Source: Didymella arachidicola
Taxonomy: Eukaryota > Ascomycota > Dothideomycetes > Pleosporales > Didymellaceae
Length of the DNA stretch: 64,000 nt
Reading direction: 5' to 3'
Assembly: GCA_016630955.3 (NCBI GenBank)
Contig: CM049995.1
Coordinates: forward strand, 434,001-498,000
Shown: positions 51,304-61,647 of the stretch, piece after piece
How the letters are laid out: each line of letters begins with the position of its first letter
How positions within the stretch are numbered: the stretch's first letter is position 1
Notes under the pieces: generated by a model
Database searches by the model: none
Told to the model about the DNA's origin: nothing
The model's input: the letters and a program-made list of their open reading frames with translations, nothing else
Program-made: the position numbers and the translations under genes

Positions 51304-52956
51304 TTATGTAGTAGCTACAGCTTCTTTTTTGCATGTACGTGAGTTGTGCCCAGTCTCCCTACACGTCTTACAGCGCGCTAGAGCCTGGCGGCTAAGGCCT
51401 GATCGCTCTCCTCCCTGACGCTCCTCACGGGCAAGCTGCTGATCAGCCTCACGTTGAGCAAGTATATCCTCTCCAGCCCCCTTTGTTAACACACCTCGCT
51501 TCTGTACACGCTTTTTCTTGCGCTCCTTACGCTTTGACGCTGCTTCGTTGGCTCTCTCAAGGCTGGTGATCCGATCGCGCATCAGCTCAGCTGAGAGCAT
51601 CATCACCTCAGCCCCCTTCTTGAGCTGGTTAATCGCCTCAATAATCGAAGCTGGTGATAAGCTCTTGTGCTGTCGCACGCGATTGCGTATCAACGTTGAT
51701 TGAGCCTTAAGCTCACGTACATTGCTCGGCGTACGAGCCTCCCAGAGAGCCTCCGTGAGAGCAGCTGGTGGAGTAGGTGTACGTAGCTGTACGTCTAGCT
51801 TTGAGAGGACAGCCTCTGGCTGATAAGGTACTAGACCTGCTCCCCGGAAGGCTGAGCAGATATTGACTGGCGTAAACGATCGATTAAAGGCTGCCTTAAA
51901 CGCAGGCAGAAACTCAAGCTTGGTGATGTGGTTGATGTGGTTGCGCATCAGGCTCTCTACCTCACGACTGTAAGCGCGCTTCAACGGGGAGAAGCAGCCA
52001 ACGTCAAGAGGCTGGAGTAGGTGAGAGGAGTGAGGAGGCATACAGAGCGTGTAGATGTTGTACTCCTTACAGAGGTCCTGGAATTCAAGAGATTGGTGAC
52101 TCTCGTGGCCGTCAAGGATAAGTAGGCGACGCGCTCCTACTGTACGAGCCTTAGTGTGAGCATTAAAGTGCTTCAGCCACTCTACCCCAAGCTCGTTATT
52201 TGTCCAGCCATTGTCGCTTACTGTGATTGCCCAGTCGCGTGGGATCTCTGTCTCCTCGTACCAGGCAGAGAGGTGGTACTTGCCAGCAAAGATAAGGAAT
52301 GGTGGGACTGACCAGCCAGCAGCGTTGATCGCAGCAATCACTGTCGCCCACTCACGATCACCTGGCTGGACAGTCTTTGGCCTACCTTTCCTCTCTGCTC
52401 CTGTCACAACAAGCTGCGTTGTAATCTTGCCCATCATAAAGCCAGCTTCGTCAAAGTTGTAGACGTCATCATCACAGATGCCGTACCTGGCCTTTGTCTG
52501 CTCTACCAGCTCAAACCAGCGGCTGATTAACACAGGATCCTCACAGAGAGCTCTCTGCCTGTCGTACGCTCGATTGAAACGCGTCGTAAGACTATCTGTA
52601 CGCTTAACAAAGTTGCGCGGCCAGTGGACGCCAACCTGATTAGCACCGCGTGCAGCCAGCAGTCTATTAGCCATATCACGTATAGCTGCGTACGTAGGCG
52701 CAAAGCCACGTGAATCTAGCTCAATTATGTAGCTAGTAATTACCTCCTCTTCTATTGTAGTAAGCTTCTTTGAGTTGGGCTGGCAATCGCGTCGGGCAAG
52801 CTTTCCAGCGCGTCGATCGTTTAGCGTTGACTTTGGGACTCCGTACGTAGAGGCAGCGCGTCTAGAGCTTTGCGACTGCTGGCTATTAATAGCTACAGAT
52901 GCAAGAACAATATCAGATTCATTGTAAGATAGTTGAGCACTTGGTGGTGGAGCCAT
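51304..52956 (-). CDS. Pogo-family DDE transposase
   Basis: The 550-residue transposase has an N-terminal Psq-type helix-turn-helix (SSRRAASTYGVPKSTLNDR). A CENP-B-like DNA-binding domain follows, with the conserved VGVHWPRNFVKR string. The DDE_1 catalytic core carries aspartates in YNFDEAGF (D169), LLILDGHESH (D282) and LLQPLDVGCFSPLK (D318), the DDD triad of pogo elements. A C-terminal coiled, Lys/Arg-rich region precedes a CCHC zinc knuckle (CKTCRETGHNSRTC). There are no stops or frameshifts. The family cuts and pastes its own element at TA sites. Start and stop lie inside the terminal repeats, as expected. Confidence 0.95.
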   Translation of the reverse strand: MAPPPSAQLSYNESDIVLASVAINSQQSQSSRRAASTYGVPKSTLNDRRAGKLARRDCQPNSKKLTTIEEEVITSYIIELDSRGFAPTYAAIRDMANRLLAARGANQVGVHWPRNFVKRTDSLTTRFNRAYDRQRALCEDPVLISRWFELVEQTKARYGICDDDVYNFDEAGFMMGKITTQLVVTGAERKGRPKTVQPGDREWATVIAAINAAGWSVPPFLIFAGKYHLSAWYEETEIPRDWAITVSDNGWTNNELGVEWLKHFNAHTKARTVGARRLLILDGHESHQSLEFQDLCKEYNIYTLCMPPHSSHLLQPLDVGCFSPLKRAYSREVESLMRNHINHITKLEFLPAFKAAFNRSFTPVNICSAFRGAGLVPYQPEAVLSKLDVQLRTPTPPAALTEALWEARTPSNVRELKAQSTLIRNRVRQHKSLSPASIIEAINQLKKGAEVMMLSAELMRDRITSLERANEAASKRKERKKKRVQKRGVLTKGAGEDILAQREADQQLAREERQGGERSGLSRQALARCKTCRETGHNSRTCKKEAVATT

Positions 52957-52980
52957 AGTGATTAGAAGTAGGTGTATTGA

Positions 52981-53020
52981 TTAAAGTTGGTGGGGTGGCC
53001 GACTCGCTTGTAAAACACGT
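52981..53020 (-). repeat. Right terminal inverted repeat
   Basis: These 40 bp are the reverse complement of the left arm without its 17-bp duplication. Confidence 0.9.
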
Positions 53021-53176
53021 TATTAGAGAAAGTAGTTATCTTGCCTTTTAGTCGTGTTCCTATAGAGTACCTTGTTTGATATTCACATTCATTACTCTCA
53101 AAGGCACTCTTAGCAACGTATTGGCAAGGGTCTTCACGTCACCTAAGTTGATGCAAAACGTGCCTTGTATGAAGTC

Positions 53177-53298
53177 TGTGTGCGGGCAGAGGCCAGGCGT
53201 AGAAAAGAGGGACTAGGTTGTTTCCTATCTAATGAGGGGAAGAGGGAATATACACCCTACAGATGATTATGTAACAGAGCACGTGATGCTGGCTAACA
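53177..53298 (-). repeat. 3' LTR (left)
   Basis: This 122-bp LTR begins tgtgtgcgggcagaggccag and ends gctggctaaca on the plus strand. It is identical to the right LTR at every base I compared. It is unusually short for an LTR. Confidence 0.95.
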
Positions 53299-53394
53299 CA
53301 CCCCCCCAGCTTGAGTGAATAGCAAGAAACGAAAGCTGTAAATGAGCGTCTTGCGTCTCCAAAGCTAGACGTCTTACTCTGTAGGACCCTCTGT

Positions 53395-56300
53395 TTACAG
53401 ACCTGAATCTGATCTGTCTCGCAGTTTGGATGATAGATCGCTTAGTCCTAGCTGGCGTACAAAGTTGGCGTGTCTCTGACGACTAAGGATCTTCGTAAGG
53501 CCATCAGCTGGCATCTCTGCAGTAGCCTTCCAATCTACCTGCAGTCTGCCCTCTGCTACCTCCTGGCGTACCCATTGATGGTGTACGTCTACATGCTTCA
53601 GCTTCGTCTGAAGCTTGTCAGCTGTCTTTGTTGCGATTAAGACAGTTTGCTGGTTATCACACCACAGTGCTGGTGTTAACTCTGGGTCAAACTGGATCGC
53701 TTTAAAGAAGCGCTGCCACCACTCCATCTCTGATCCGGCTGTTGATAGAGAGAGTAGCTCGGCCTCTGTAGTCGATTTCGTGACTGATCGTTGGACTGTC
53801 GCCTTCCAATCAACAGGCAGTCCATACAGCTTGAAGATATAGCCTTGAGAGCTGCGTCGCGTCTCTGGCTCGTCGGCAAAAGCAGCATCTGATGCACCAT
53901 AGAAGAGAGGCTCATGCTCGTGCTCTTGCTGGGATAGCATTGTGATGCTCGTTATGCCTTGCTGCTTATCTGCGGACGCTCGAATAGCCAAGTGTTTCGT
54001 GCCTATCAGGTACCTCCATACATGGCAAGCTGCGTACATATGCTTCTGCCCGGGATTCTGCAGATGACGTGCAAGTACTGAGTGTGCTCTCGCGACGTCT
54101 GGTCGTGTCGAAGTCGAAATGTAAGCCAGTGAGCCGACTAGCCGCTGGTACCTTTGAGTTCGCGCAGCACTTGGTTCCTCTGTTGATGGCAAAAGGGCAT
54201 TGTCCCTTAGGGGAACATCTGGACATCTTACGCTTGACTTCAGGTCAAACTTTGCTGCAATCTTATTGATGAATGAGTCTTGAGTCAGGTAGATAGAGCG
54301 ACTGAGCTCCTCGCGGATTACGCGGATACCAAGGAACCACTTCAGCTCGCCTAATTCACGGATCTCGTACGTTGTAAGCAGCTGCTGCTTGAACGTCTGG
54401 TAATAGCCCCTGTTGAGCGGGTGAACAAGAACGACAATATCGTCCACGTAGAAAAATACGATCAAGTGATCATTCGTGTATAAGCATGGCACTCCTGGCA
54501 CTGGCTCTAGGCTAAGCTTCTTCAAGGTCGATGATAGCTCCTGGTACCAGAGCAATGGAGCTTCTTTGAGGCCATAGAGAGCGCGCTGTAGTTCAAGTAG
54601 CTCTCCAAGCTCGTCTGTAAATCCTTCTGGCGTACGGCAGTACATTTTGCGTGGCAATCTCGCGTTGAGAAAAGCATTCATGGCGTCAAACTGAAACATC
54701 TGTAGGTCGAATGCTGCTGCTAACGCGATGAGGGCTCGAAAGACTTTAATTGCTAGCGTTGCCGCGTAGGTGTCTCCCCAAGCCTCTTGCATGTCTCCTC
54801 GTACGCATATACGCGCTTTGAACTTGTATAGGTATCCATCTTCGTCAAATTTGTACGTGAATACCCACATCAAGGGTAGAACCTCAGCATCTGCTGTCGC
54901 TGCAGTTGCCTCTGTCTGATTGAAGCAGTCTTTTGCCCAGCAGCTATCAAGCTCAGCTCGTGCTGCCTGTGCAAACTCAGCGCCAAATGGATGATTGTTC
55001 AGATCCTTCCATCGCTTTGGTGGATCCGGCAATTGGTCGCGATGTAATCGTAGCTTTGGCATTTCTCCTGTGAGCTTTGATGGGGCTGTCGGGTTCATTG
55101 CTACTGCAAATGCTCTATAGTACGTAGCTAGAGCATGATCTGGTGGCTTCCTGGTTCTTTTACCCGTAATGATGTTGCTGCTCACGATTGATGGGTCTGC
55201 CATCTTTGGAGCGTTGTTCTGTCGACGATCTGGTACGTAGTCCTCGGTATTGCTCCATCCTTTTGCCCATGTTGATGGCTGCTTTCGTGGACGGTCTCGC
55301 TTGCTCGTCACAGCTGGCCGTAGTGGTCCGTCTCCGCTGCTTTTGGCTGTAGATCTATCATCTTCGTGATGCGTCTGCGGCTCATCAAGCAGTTGATCTT
55401 GAATCTGTTCCCCAGTGTCTTGATCTTCAGCGCCTTGCTGATCTTCCACACTGATCTGTTCTGCCGGCTCGGAAGCTCGGTCTAGATCTCTGTCATTGCC
55501 TGTCCACTCCTGAGGTGGTACAGTACCGCGATCTGACGGTTCTGGTGTGGGCAGAAAGCTCTGATCCTTAGAAAGCTGCTGACGTTGTTGTAGCTCAGTT
55601 ACTACTTCCTGATCTGCCTCTGCCTCCGCTGTATGCAGTATATTGAGGATCTCAATCTCTTCTTGCATAATATCTTCTTTCTCAGCCTTCTCATGGTCGT
55701 TGTAGAGGCTGCTTCTCTGGAATATCACATCTCTCACACGTATCACCTGGTTCTTTTTCGGCAGCCAGATGCGAAAGATGTTTGATGAGTCATACCCTAC
55801 AAGGTATCCAACGAATGTACGAGACTCTAGCTTATCTGCCTTCTTCAGCTTTTTGTTAAGCGTGTACGCTTTGCACCCAATCTGGGAGAAGTGCGCGACT
55901 GAAGGCTGCTTGCCGTGAACGAGTTCGTACGGCGTCTTCCAATCAATAGATCTCGTAGGCGTTACATTCGTGATCTTTGTCGCCGTGATCGCTAGCTCAT
56001 TTGATAGAGACTTCGGTAGACCTGCCTTAATGCGGAGCGATCTTGCTTTCGTAATGATGATGTTTCCGGCTTGTTCTGCAGCTCCAAGCTGCTCAGGCGT
56101 GTCAGGAGCACGCAGCTCAATCTTGAGGCCTGCTTGCCTCGCGATTCTGTAGAGTTCGAGGCCATAGCCACGATCCCCATCGACTTTGAGCACAATGACT
56201 GTGTACCCGTATTGTCGCTCAATCTTGTGTAGCAGCGCCTTGAGAGCTGCTATCACTACTGGTAGTGACTTGTTCGCAAGAGTCACTGCTTCGTGCCACT

Positions 56301-58185
56301 TTGAGTACTCGCATACTGCATGCAGCAGGTAGCGATCTCCATTGTAGCATGTTTCTCCAGTCGGTATGAGCTGTACAAGATCAACGACTATTCGATAGAA
56401 AGGCCTTGTCGCATGATCATCTGACGCGCGTCTGCTGACCTGAGCTGCCGATTTTGATTGTATACAGGTCTCACACTCGTGCATCCTTGGAGCTCTGGCG
56501 TCTTTGTCAAGAGTTATACCCTGTACATTCCTACTCAGATGGTCAATCACGTCCTTGCCAGCGTGTGCAAACATCTCATGAGCTTCGACATGGGATGTGT
56601 GAATTGGACGTCGATCTTCTCGCGATGGCTTGTACGCTCGCCGTACTGTCGCCGCGAAGCTGCTCAGAGCTAGGCGATCATTTTCTTCAGCGTCGACAAT
56701 CCAATGCCCATTTGCGTATTTAAGCGAACAGATGACGTTTGATGGATGCTTCTGATACATTGCATCTCTCCCTGAGTCGAACTGCACGTCTATCTCTCGG
56801 CATCGTGAGAGGCTTACAACGTTTGTAAGGAAGCCTTCTACAAGTGCGACGTTAGACAATTGAATCTTGCCTATACCGTTCGGCCGGTTAACGCTGAACG
56901 TCACCTCTCCCCAGGCCTGTATCGCCAAGGTTGAGTCTCCTGCTAAGACCATCTCATGAGGTCTTGCCTTCCGTGTCTCTTGCCAGCCAAATCTCGTCGA
57001 GTTGCATACGTGAATATTCGAGCCTGGGTCGAGTATCCATCGATTACGTATCGCTGGCAAAGCCTTCTGCTGTACCTGTGCGACAGAGAAGCTGTTGTAG
57101 GTGACAAAGCTTGCGCTGCTCTTCCCACCATCAAGTGTGAGCGTCTCATCTGTGCCTTTTACTCTCTTGCCGTGCCGAGCTAGGAGCTTATTGATTCTCT
57201 TAACTTGCTCTGGATCCTTCAAGGCTGCTGCTACTCGGTCTTGCACAGCTTTAGCCGGTTGAAAGTCCTCGGGTCTCTTCGGATGATCTGGAAACAGGTA
57301 CCAGCACTCTCTATACCAGTGCTTGCTCCCGCAGATACATTCTGGCTTGTATGGAGCTGATCTCGATGATCTCTGCTCCTTCTGATGCTGTTCTGACTTG
57401 GCTGATACACCTAATGACGCAAACGTACCAAGTGATGCCGCAGTAGGTCCGATTCTTCGGTAATAGATTCTGAACTGAGCGATGTAGTCTGCCACCGGTT
57501 GAACTTCATTCGTCTTGCCTGCTGTCTCTTTCATGATTAAATCATGATGCGATGATCCTGCCCATTCTGGCGCGATCGTCCTGATAGCTGACAGGAAATC
57601 CTCCTGAGCTCGACAGCCCGTTGTTTCAGGAAGGTCTACTTCCCTGCACTGATTCGTAATGTGAATCCAGTCGTCGAGCCACTGCTCGAGATCGCGACTC
57701 TGAGGGCCTTCCTGCAGAGATCGATACTTGACGATTAGCTCTCTGGTTCGTGTAGCAGTTGTCGGCGCGAACTGCTTCTTGAGAGCGATCAGTCGATCGT
57801 ACACCTCATCTTTTCCGTTGATGAGGTAAAGGTGACGAGCAGCAATCGTACGGCTGATATCCAAAAGAAGTTCGCCTTCCTTCTGCTTTTTCTTCGCGTA
57901 CTCTGCTCTTTCATATCTCCAGTCGTGGAGGAGATCACTGTACACTGCCTGCTGGCCTGCGTCCAGCTGGGCAATCGCTGTCGCTCCAGCTCTGACATCG
58001 CTGGGCAGTGGTTTGATAGGTTCTTCGAGCTTCGGTAGCTCGCTCTGTGGTTTCGAGATGTCATGGTACTTCCAAATAGCATCTACGACGGCTTTCTCTC
58101 GTCGTAGCTGGAACCATGACTCCCAATCGACTGGTTTATCCAGTATAACGGTCACTCGTGTGACTCCAGCGTCGTTGTACGACAT
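53395..58185 (-). CDS. Copia Gag-Pol polyprotein
   Basis: This is a single 1596-residue ORF without frameshift between gag and pol. The gag part has a UBN2-like region and a short zinc-knuckle-like CICGSKHWYREC near 293. Protease is WILDPGSNIHVCN near 383-395 (Asp-Pro-Gly where many elements have Asp-Ser-Gly). The integrase zinc domain uses H535, H541, C571 and C574. The integrase catalytic residues are D602, D669 and E704. Reverse transcriptase starts near 1104 with MWVFTYKFDEDG, then FQFDAMNAFLNA and the active site FFYVDDIVVL (1244-1253). RNase H contains GASDAAFAD, STTEAELLSLS and WCDNQQ. The domain order PR-IN-RT-RH defines Ty1/copia. It is closed by a normal stop, and no internal damage was seen. 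Confidence 0.96.
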   Translation of the reverse strand: MSYNDAGVTRVTVILDKPVDWESWFQLRREKAVVDAIWKYHDISKPQSELPKLEEPIKPLPSDVRAGATAIAQLDAGQQAVYSDLLHDWRYERAEYAKKKQKEGELLLDISRTIAARHLYLINGKDEVYDRLIALKKQFAPTTATRTRELIVKYRSLQEGPQSRDLEQWLDDWIHITNQCREVDLPETTGCRAQEDFLSAIRTIAPEWAGSSHHDLIMKETAGKTNEVQPVADYIAQFRIYYRRIGPTAASLGTFASLGVSAKSEQHQKEQRSSRSAPYKPECICGSKHWYRECWYLFPDHPKRPEDFQPAKAVQDRVAAALKDPEQVKRINKLLARHGKRVKGTDETLTLDGGKSSASFVTYNSFSVAQVQQKALPAIRNRWILDPGSNIHVCNSTRFGWQETRKARPHEMVLAGDSTLAIQAWGEVTFSVNRPNGIGKIQLSNVALVEGFLTNVVSLSRCREIDVQFDSGRDAMYQKHPSNVICSLKYANGHWIVDAEENDRLALSSFAATVRRAYKPSREDRRPIHTSHVEAHEMFAHAGKDVIDHLSRNVQGITLDKDARAPRMHECETCIQSKSAAQVSRRASDDHATRPFYRIVVDLVQLIPTGETCYNGDRYLLHAVCEYSKWHEAVTLANKSLPVVIAALKALLHKIERQYGYTVIVLKVDGDRGYGLELYRIARQAGLKIELRAPDTPEQLGAAEQAGNIIITKARSLRIKAGLPKSLSNELAITATKITNVTPTRSIDWKTPYELVHGKQPSVAHFSQIGCKAYTLNKKLKKADKLESRTFVGYLVGYDSSNIFRIWLPKKNQVIRVRDVIFQRSSLYNDHEKAEKEDIMQEEIEILNILHTAEAEADQEVVTELQQRQQLSKDQSFLPTPEPSDRGTVPPQEWTGNDRDLDRASEPAEQISVEDQQGAEDQDTGEQIQDQLLDEPQTHHEDDRSTAKSSGDGPLRPAVTSKRDRPRKQPSTWAKGWSNTEDYVPDRRQNNAPKMADPSIVSSNIITGKRTRKPPDHALATYYRAFAVAMNPTAPSKLTGEMPKLRLHRDQLPDPPKRWKDLNNHPFGAEFAQAARAELDSCWAKDCFNQTEATAATADAEVLPLMWVFTYKFDEDGYLYKFKARICVRGDMQEAWGDTYAATLAIKVFRALIALAAAFDLQMFQFDAMNAFLNARLPRKMYCRTPEGFTDELGELLELQRALYGLKEAPLLWYQELSSTLKKLSLEPVPGVPCLYTNDHLIVFFYVDDIVVLVHPLNRGYYQTFKQQLLTTYEIRELGELKWFLGIRVIREELSRSIYLTQDSFINKIAAKFDLKSSVRCPDVPLRDNALLPSTEEPSAARTQRYQRLVGSLAYISTSTRPDVARAHSVLARHLQNPGQKHMYAACHVWRYLIGTKHLAIRASADKQQGITSITMLSQQEHEHEPLFYGASDAAFADEPETRRSSQGYIFKLYGLPVDWKATVQRSVTKSTTEAELLSLSTAGSEMEWWQRFFKAIQFDPELTPALWCDNQQTVLIATKTADKLQTKLKHVDVHHQWVRQEVAEGRLQVDWKATAEMPADGLTKILSRQRHANFVRQLGLSDLSSKLRDRSDSGL

Positions 58186-58398
58186 CGTGATCTTCGTGAT
58201 TAATCACCAAACTGATCTCTGTACAGAGCAGCAGTTCTGGTCCGTTAGCGACACCACCTGATGGCTGTCGACTAGAAAGGTCTTTGACGCTGATCAGCTG
58301 TCAGTAGACAAAACGAGGTAGAAGTGAACGTAGTCGTTGTCAGTTACACGTCTAGAGCTGTTTTAGTGCTGAGTAGCGCAGTCTAAGAGGTGCAAACC

Positions 58399-58409
58399 GG
58401 GCTCATAAC
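58399..58409 (-). other. Copia primer-binding site complementary to initiator tRNA-Met anticodon arm
   Basis: Directly after the 5' LTR the minus strand reads GTTATGAGCCC. Its complement GGGCTCATAAC is the anticodon stem-loop of eukaryotic initiator tRNA-Met (CAT anticodon). No TGG-type full-tRNA binding site is present. This is the half-tRNA priming arrangement known from Drosophila copia and yeast Ty5. Confidence 0.8.
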
Positions 58410-58531
58410 TGTGTGCGGGCAGAGGCCAGGCGTAGAAAAGAGGGACTAGGTTGTTTCCTATCTAATGAGGGGAAGAGGGAATATACACCCTACAGATGAT
58501 TATGTAACAGAGCACGTGATGCTGGCTAACA
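58410..58531 (-). repeat. 5' LTR (right)
   Basis: This 122-bp copy is identical to the left LTR. On the minus strand it should hold the promoter of the element. Confidence 0.95.
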
Positions 58532-58568
58532 AAGTCTATATCTTGATCCTTGCTTATGATCTAGAAAG

Positions 58569-61500
58569 CTATCTCTTCGTCTCCCACCAATGTTTCTTCT
58601 TCACGCGCCCAGCGCCCGCAGTCTCCGCGCCGCCTCGTCCCGTAGCGCGAGCATTGCCCCAGTATCCCCACTTGCCATGCTGATCCCAGAACCACCATCG
58701 CCCTAGCTCCTGTGCCAACTTCGCCCACTCTATCGCCTTTATCCCGTGCTTGACTTTGATGATTGCTACCAGCTCGTCCATCGTCCAGGCAATCACTGGA
58801 TCGGATTCGGTGGGGTCCATGGCAATGTCGGTGAAACGTAGTGGAATGCTTGAGCATAGTGGAAAGACGAGTCGATAGGTGGACGACGCGTCGCTGATTG
58901 CGAGGAGAGAGCCTCCTGGGTTGATGGCGGAGAAGTGGAAGGGCTGGAAGAAGGCTTGTCTGATGCCACCATCGTTGGTCAAGACGCTGTAGTTAAGGCT
59001 GCGGATCAAGGAGTTGCCCTGGTATTTTGGCAGCTCGGTTTTCGCGGCTTCAGCAGCAGATCCTTCAAGAGAGTCAGTCTGCAGCAACAGATCAAGCACG
59101 GTAGGTATGATAGATAGTGGGGTAGTCGAGGCCTTAAGCTGCAGGCGTGGCAGGTCTGGATGAACGAAGAGTAACGGGATTGCAAAATTCGAGATGTGGC
59201 CGTTGTTGACCGCCGACTGGGATTTGTCGAGCGAATTGAAAGCTAGTCCGTGGTCTCCGGTCATGATAATCAACGTTTCGTTGAGCGCTCCAACCTCATG
59301 CAGCATTTGGAAGATGTCTGACACCCAGTCATCCTGATACTTGATTGTGTTCAGGTACCCTTCCAGCGGGTCTTCATGACGCCAGCGTTGCTTGGACAGG
59401 TAGTCCTCGTGGCCAGCCCAATTTTTCGGTGTTGCGAAAGGGTGATGCGGGGAGCTTGTGAGGTGAGAGACAAAAAGTCGTCTTTTCTGCTGTCGCGCAT
59501 TGACGAACATGTCGCGCAAGTATCCCAGGGTCTCTGTTTCGGGGTATCCGAAGTAGTTTACCCATGGTTCCTTCGGCGGATAATGTTCTGATGTTGGATC
59601 CGACAGGACACGTTCTGAGATGACATTCCTGAAACCCATCTGCTTGTCCAGTAGATCTTGGGAATCGAACTGATCGGTCACCGATTGGACCAAAGCCGAC
59701 TTCCATGCCCACGTTCGATGATCCTTTGAAAAATCGTTGCCATCGCTCTGTGGTGTCTCTGTGTGCTTTTCGCGTGCCTGAGTATTCATCTTCCTGAGGA
59801 GTTGCGGCAGGCAAGTCTGGTAGATCTCGCCCTTGGTTTCTTCAGTGAAGTCTACTGGGAGAGGCTCAACACCACAGTGGCTGCTTAGCAAGCTTTTCAG
59901 AGTGTAGGCCGCCTGTGTGATAGCTCCCTGCACGTTCACACCGCCCATCCCATCCTTGAAAGCGTGGCGCCATGACCCCTCAGCCACAGCGTCGTCGTTC
60001 CCGACAAAGCCATTGCTCTCGCCAGACAAAAAGGTAGCCACTTTGGTCAGATTTTGAAGTTTTGTATCCAGCTCCTCACTCGCATTGGAGGATGCGTAAG
60101 AAGACAATATTGTCTTGTAAGGATGACTCCCCTTCTTGAGTGGATACATGTCTTTGCGTGTACTTTCCAGCGTGAGTAAAAGTACATTCTTGATGATAGG
60201 CTTCTTTGCTTTGATCCCATCAGCTAGGACGCCCACGACATCAGCGTCAAGATTGGACAGCTTGAGAGGGTCGCAGATCGGATCGTACCCAGGACCAAAC
60301 CCATGCAGAAATTCCGGTGGCGAGTGTGATTCGAGCTCAAATCCATCTCCTGCGTCGGGTGGAGGCGGGGGTGGGGAGTGTCCATGATGCGGGGGATGAT
60401 CCCCGAACGGCGGCGGAGGGCGATGGTGACTGCGAGGCAGCGGTGGGCCATGCCAATTGGGGCTGCCAGGACCTTGTCCCGGTGGCCACGGGGCACAGCT
60501 GTTCGGATCATCGCAATTAGGTGTCGTTACCCATGGTGGCGGGCCGGGTCCATTCGTTCTTTCACAACTTGGTGATCGAGGAATCCAATCCAAAGATCGA
60601 GGTTGGTAGAAGTAGTCGGTGAATTGGTCCCAAGGAAACAACACACGGTCAAAAGGGTGAGCCAAACAGAATTCGGAGTTAATGGGCTGGAATAAAACCG
60701 CTTCAATGAGGGTGATTGGGAGCGAGCCAGACATATGGGCGTAAGGGGGTGTCCGGGGCCGAACAAACTGTAGAAACAGAGTGACAGCGCAGAAAGTCAA
60801 GGTCGTGAATGAGACAGCAATAGCTTTCGGTGTGTCCAAAGCTGATTCGTGGCGGGGCGCATGCCGCACACGAGCGATGGGAGACTGCGGCTGGTCCTCG
60901 AGCGGGATCAGCAACTCTTCAGCCTCAGTGGGCTTTGTCGTTTTCTTCGTGAATTGGTAGGTCCGACGGAAAGCCTTATCAACAGTAGTCAGGACGTGTT
61001 CGACAGCATCATAGAACCTGGATGCTGTGATCCACGCTATGCCATACAATGTAGCAAAGGCGACAAGCAAAGAAGGTAACCCGGAGAGCAGCAACCCCAG
61101 GCCTCCGCTTCCACCTAGAACCCTACTTGCTGCCATCCACTGGATCTCGCCGCCTGTTTCGACAAAATATGATATCTGAGCGGCGGAGCATCCTGCTGTG
61201 AAGAGTCTGTAGGCTATGTTCAGTATCTTGCGGCAATCTTCAAGGTAGGTCAACTTACGCGAGGCTGCACCCAATCGACCTTCGAACGGTTCCGCCATTT
61301 TGTGTATAAATGAGAAGTTTGCTGAGAACGAGTAACAGAACATCCACGAGTAAGAACGTTGGAAAGTAAAGAATATATAGAAGAATTGGCAATGACCCGG
61401 CGTGACTCCCTACATGCAACAACTTCGCTGTAAAGTAGCTGAAAAAGAACAAGGCAAGTTGATCCTTTGGCCTCAGGATGGCCTGAAAAGGCGCAAAGAA

Positions 61501-61647
61501 TTTGATCTGCATCGCATCGGCACAGGCGGCCGTGGGATCATAAATCGTGAGCGCAGAAAGCAGAAAGGTGCCTAGGAGGAAGTCGCGAAGAACAGGAATA
61601 CTCGCGAGTATCAAGCCTCGAGGCCACCAGCAGCAATCTTTTCGCAA
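58569..61647 (-). CDS. Sulfatase-superfamily membrane protein
   Basis: Exon 1 is 61647-61259 and exon 2 is 61206-58569, joined across a 52-nt intron (GTAAGT donor, CTGAAC branch, CAG acceptor) to give 1008 residues. The N-terminal 260 residues hold several hydrophobic helices (for example LLGTFLLSALTIYD, ALFFFSYFTAKLL, IPVLRDFLL and FTTLTFCAVTLFLQFV). A Pro/His-rich linker follows. The C-terminal half is alkaline-phosphatase-like: NVLLLTLESTRKDMYPL near the start of the domain and IIMTGDHGLAFNS later are its metal-binding segments. Thr takes the place of the formylglycine Cys, as in LTA-synthase and phosphoethanolamine-transferase-like members, so a true sulfatase reaction is doubtful. The copia element ends only 32 bp beyond the stop codon. 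Confidence 0.82.

Larger units (their letters stand above)
51183..53020 (-). mobile_element. Complete pogo/Fot-type DNA transposon
   Basis: This 1838-bp element has terminal inverted repeats starting ACGTGTTTTACAAGCGAGTC at both ends (51183 inward and 53020 inward). It is flanked by TA on each side (51181-51182, 53021-53022), the target duplication expected of Tc1/mariner/pogo elements. It contains one uninterrupted transposase ORF. Structural completeness and an open ORF suggest it is, or was until recently, active. It is 150 bp from the copia element. Confidence 0.93.
53177..58531 (-). mobile_element. Complete Ty1/copia LTR retrotransposon
   Basis: This 5355-bp element has two identical 122-bp LTRs (TG...CA ends), a 5-bp target duplication AAGTC on each side (53172-53176, 58532-58536), a primer-binding site, a G-rich polypurine tract beside the left LTR (53299-53308 on the minus strand) and one intact Gag-Pol ORF. 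Transcription is on the minus strand, so the right LTR is the 5' LTR. Identical LTRs indicate very recent insertion. Confidence 0.96.

Noticed and set aside
61207..61343. Start of the sulfatase-like protein at 61343 (MFCYSFSANF)
   Set aside because: That frame runs through a consensus intron. The spliced upstream exon 61647-61259 supplies a hydrophobic N-terminus in frame.
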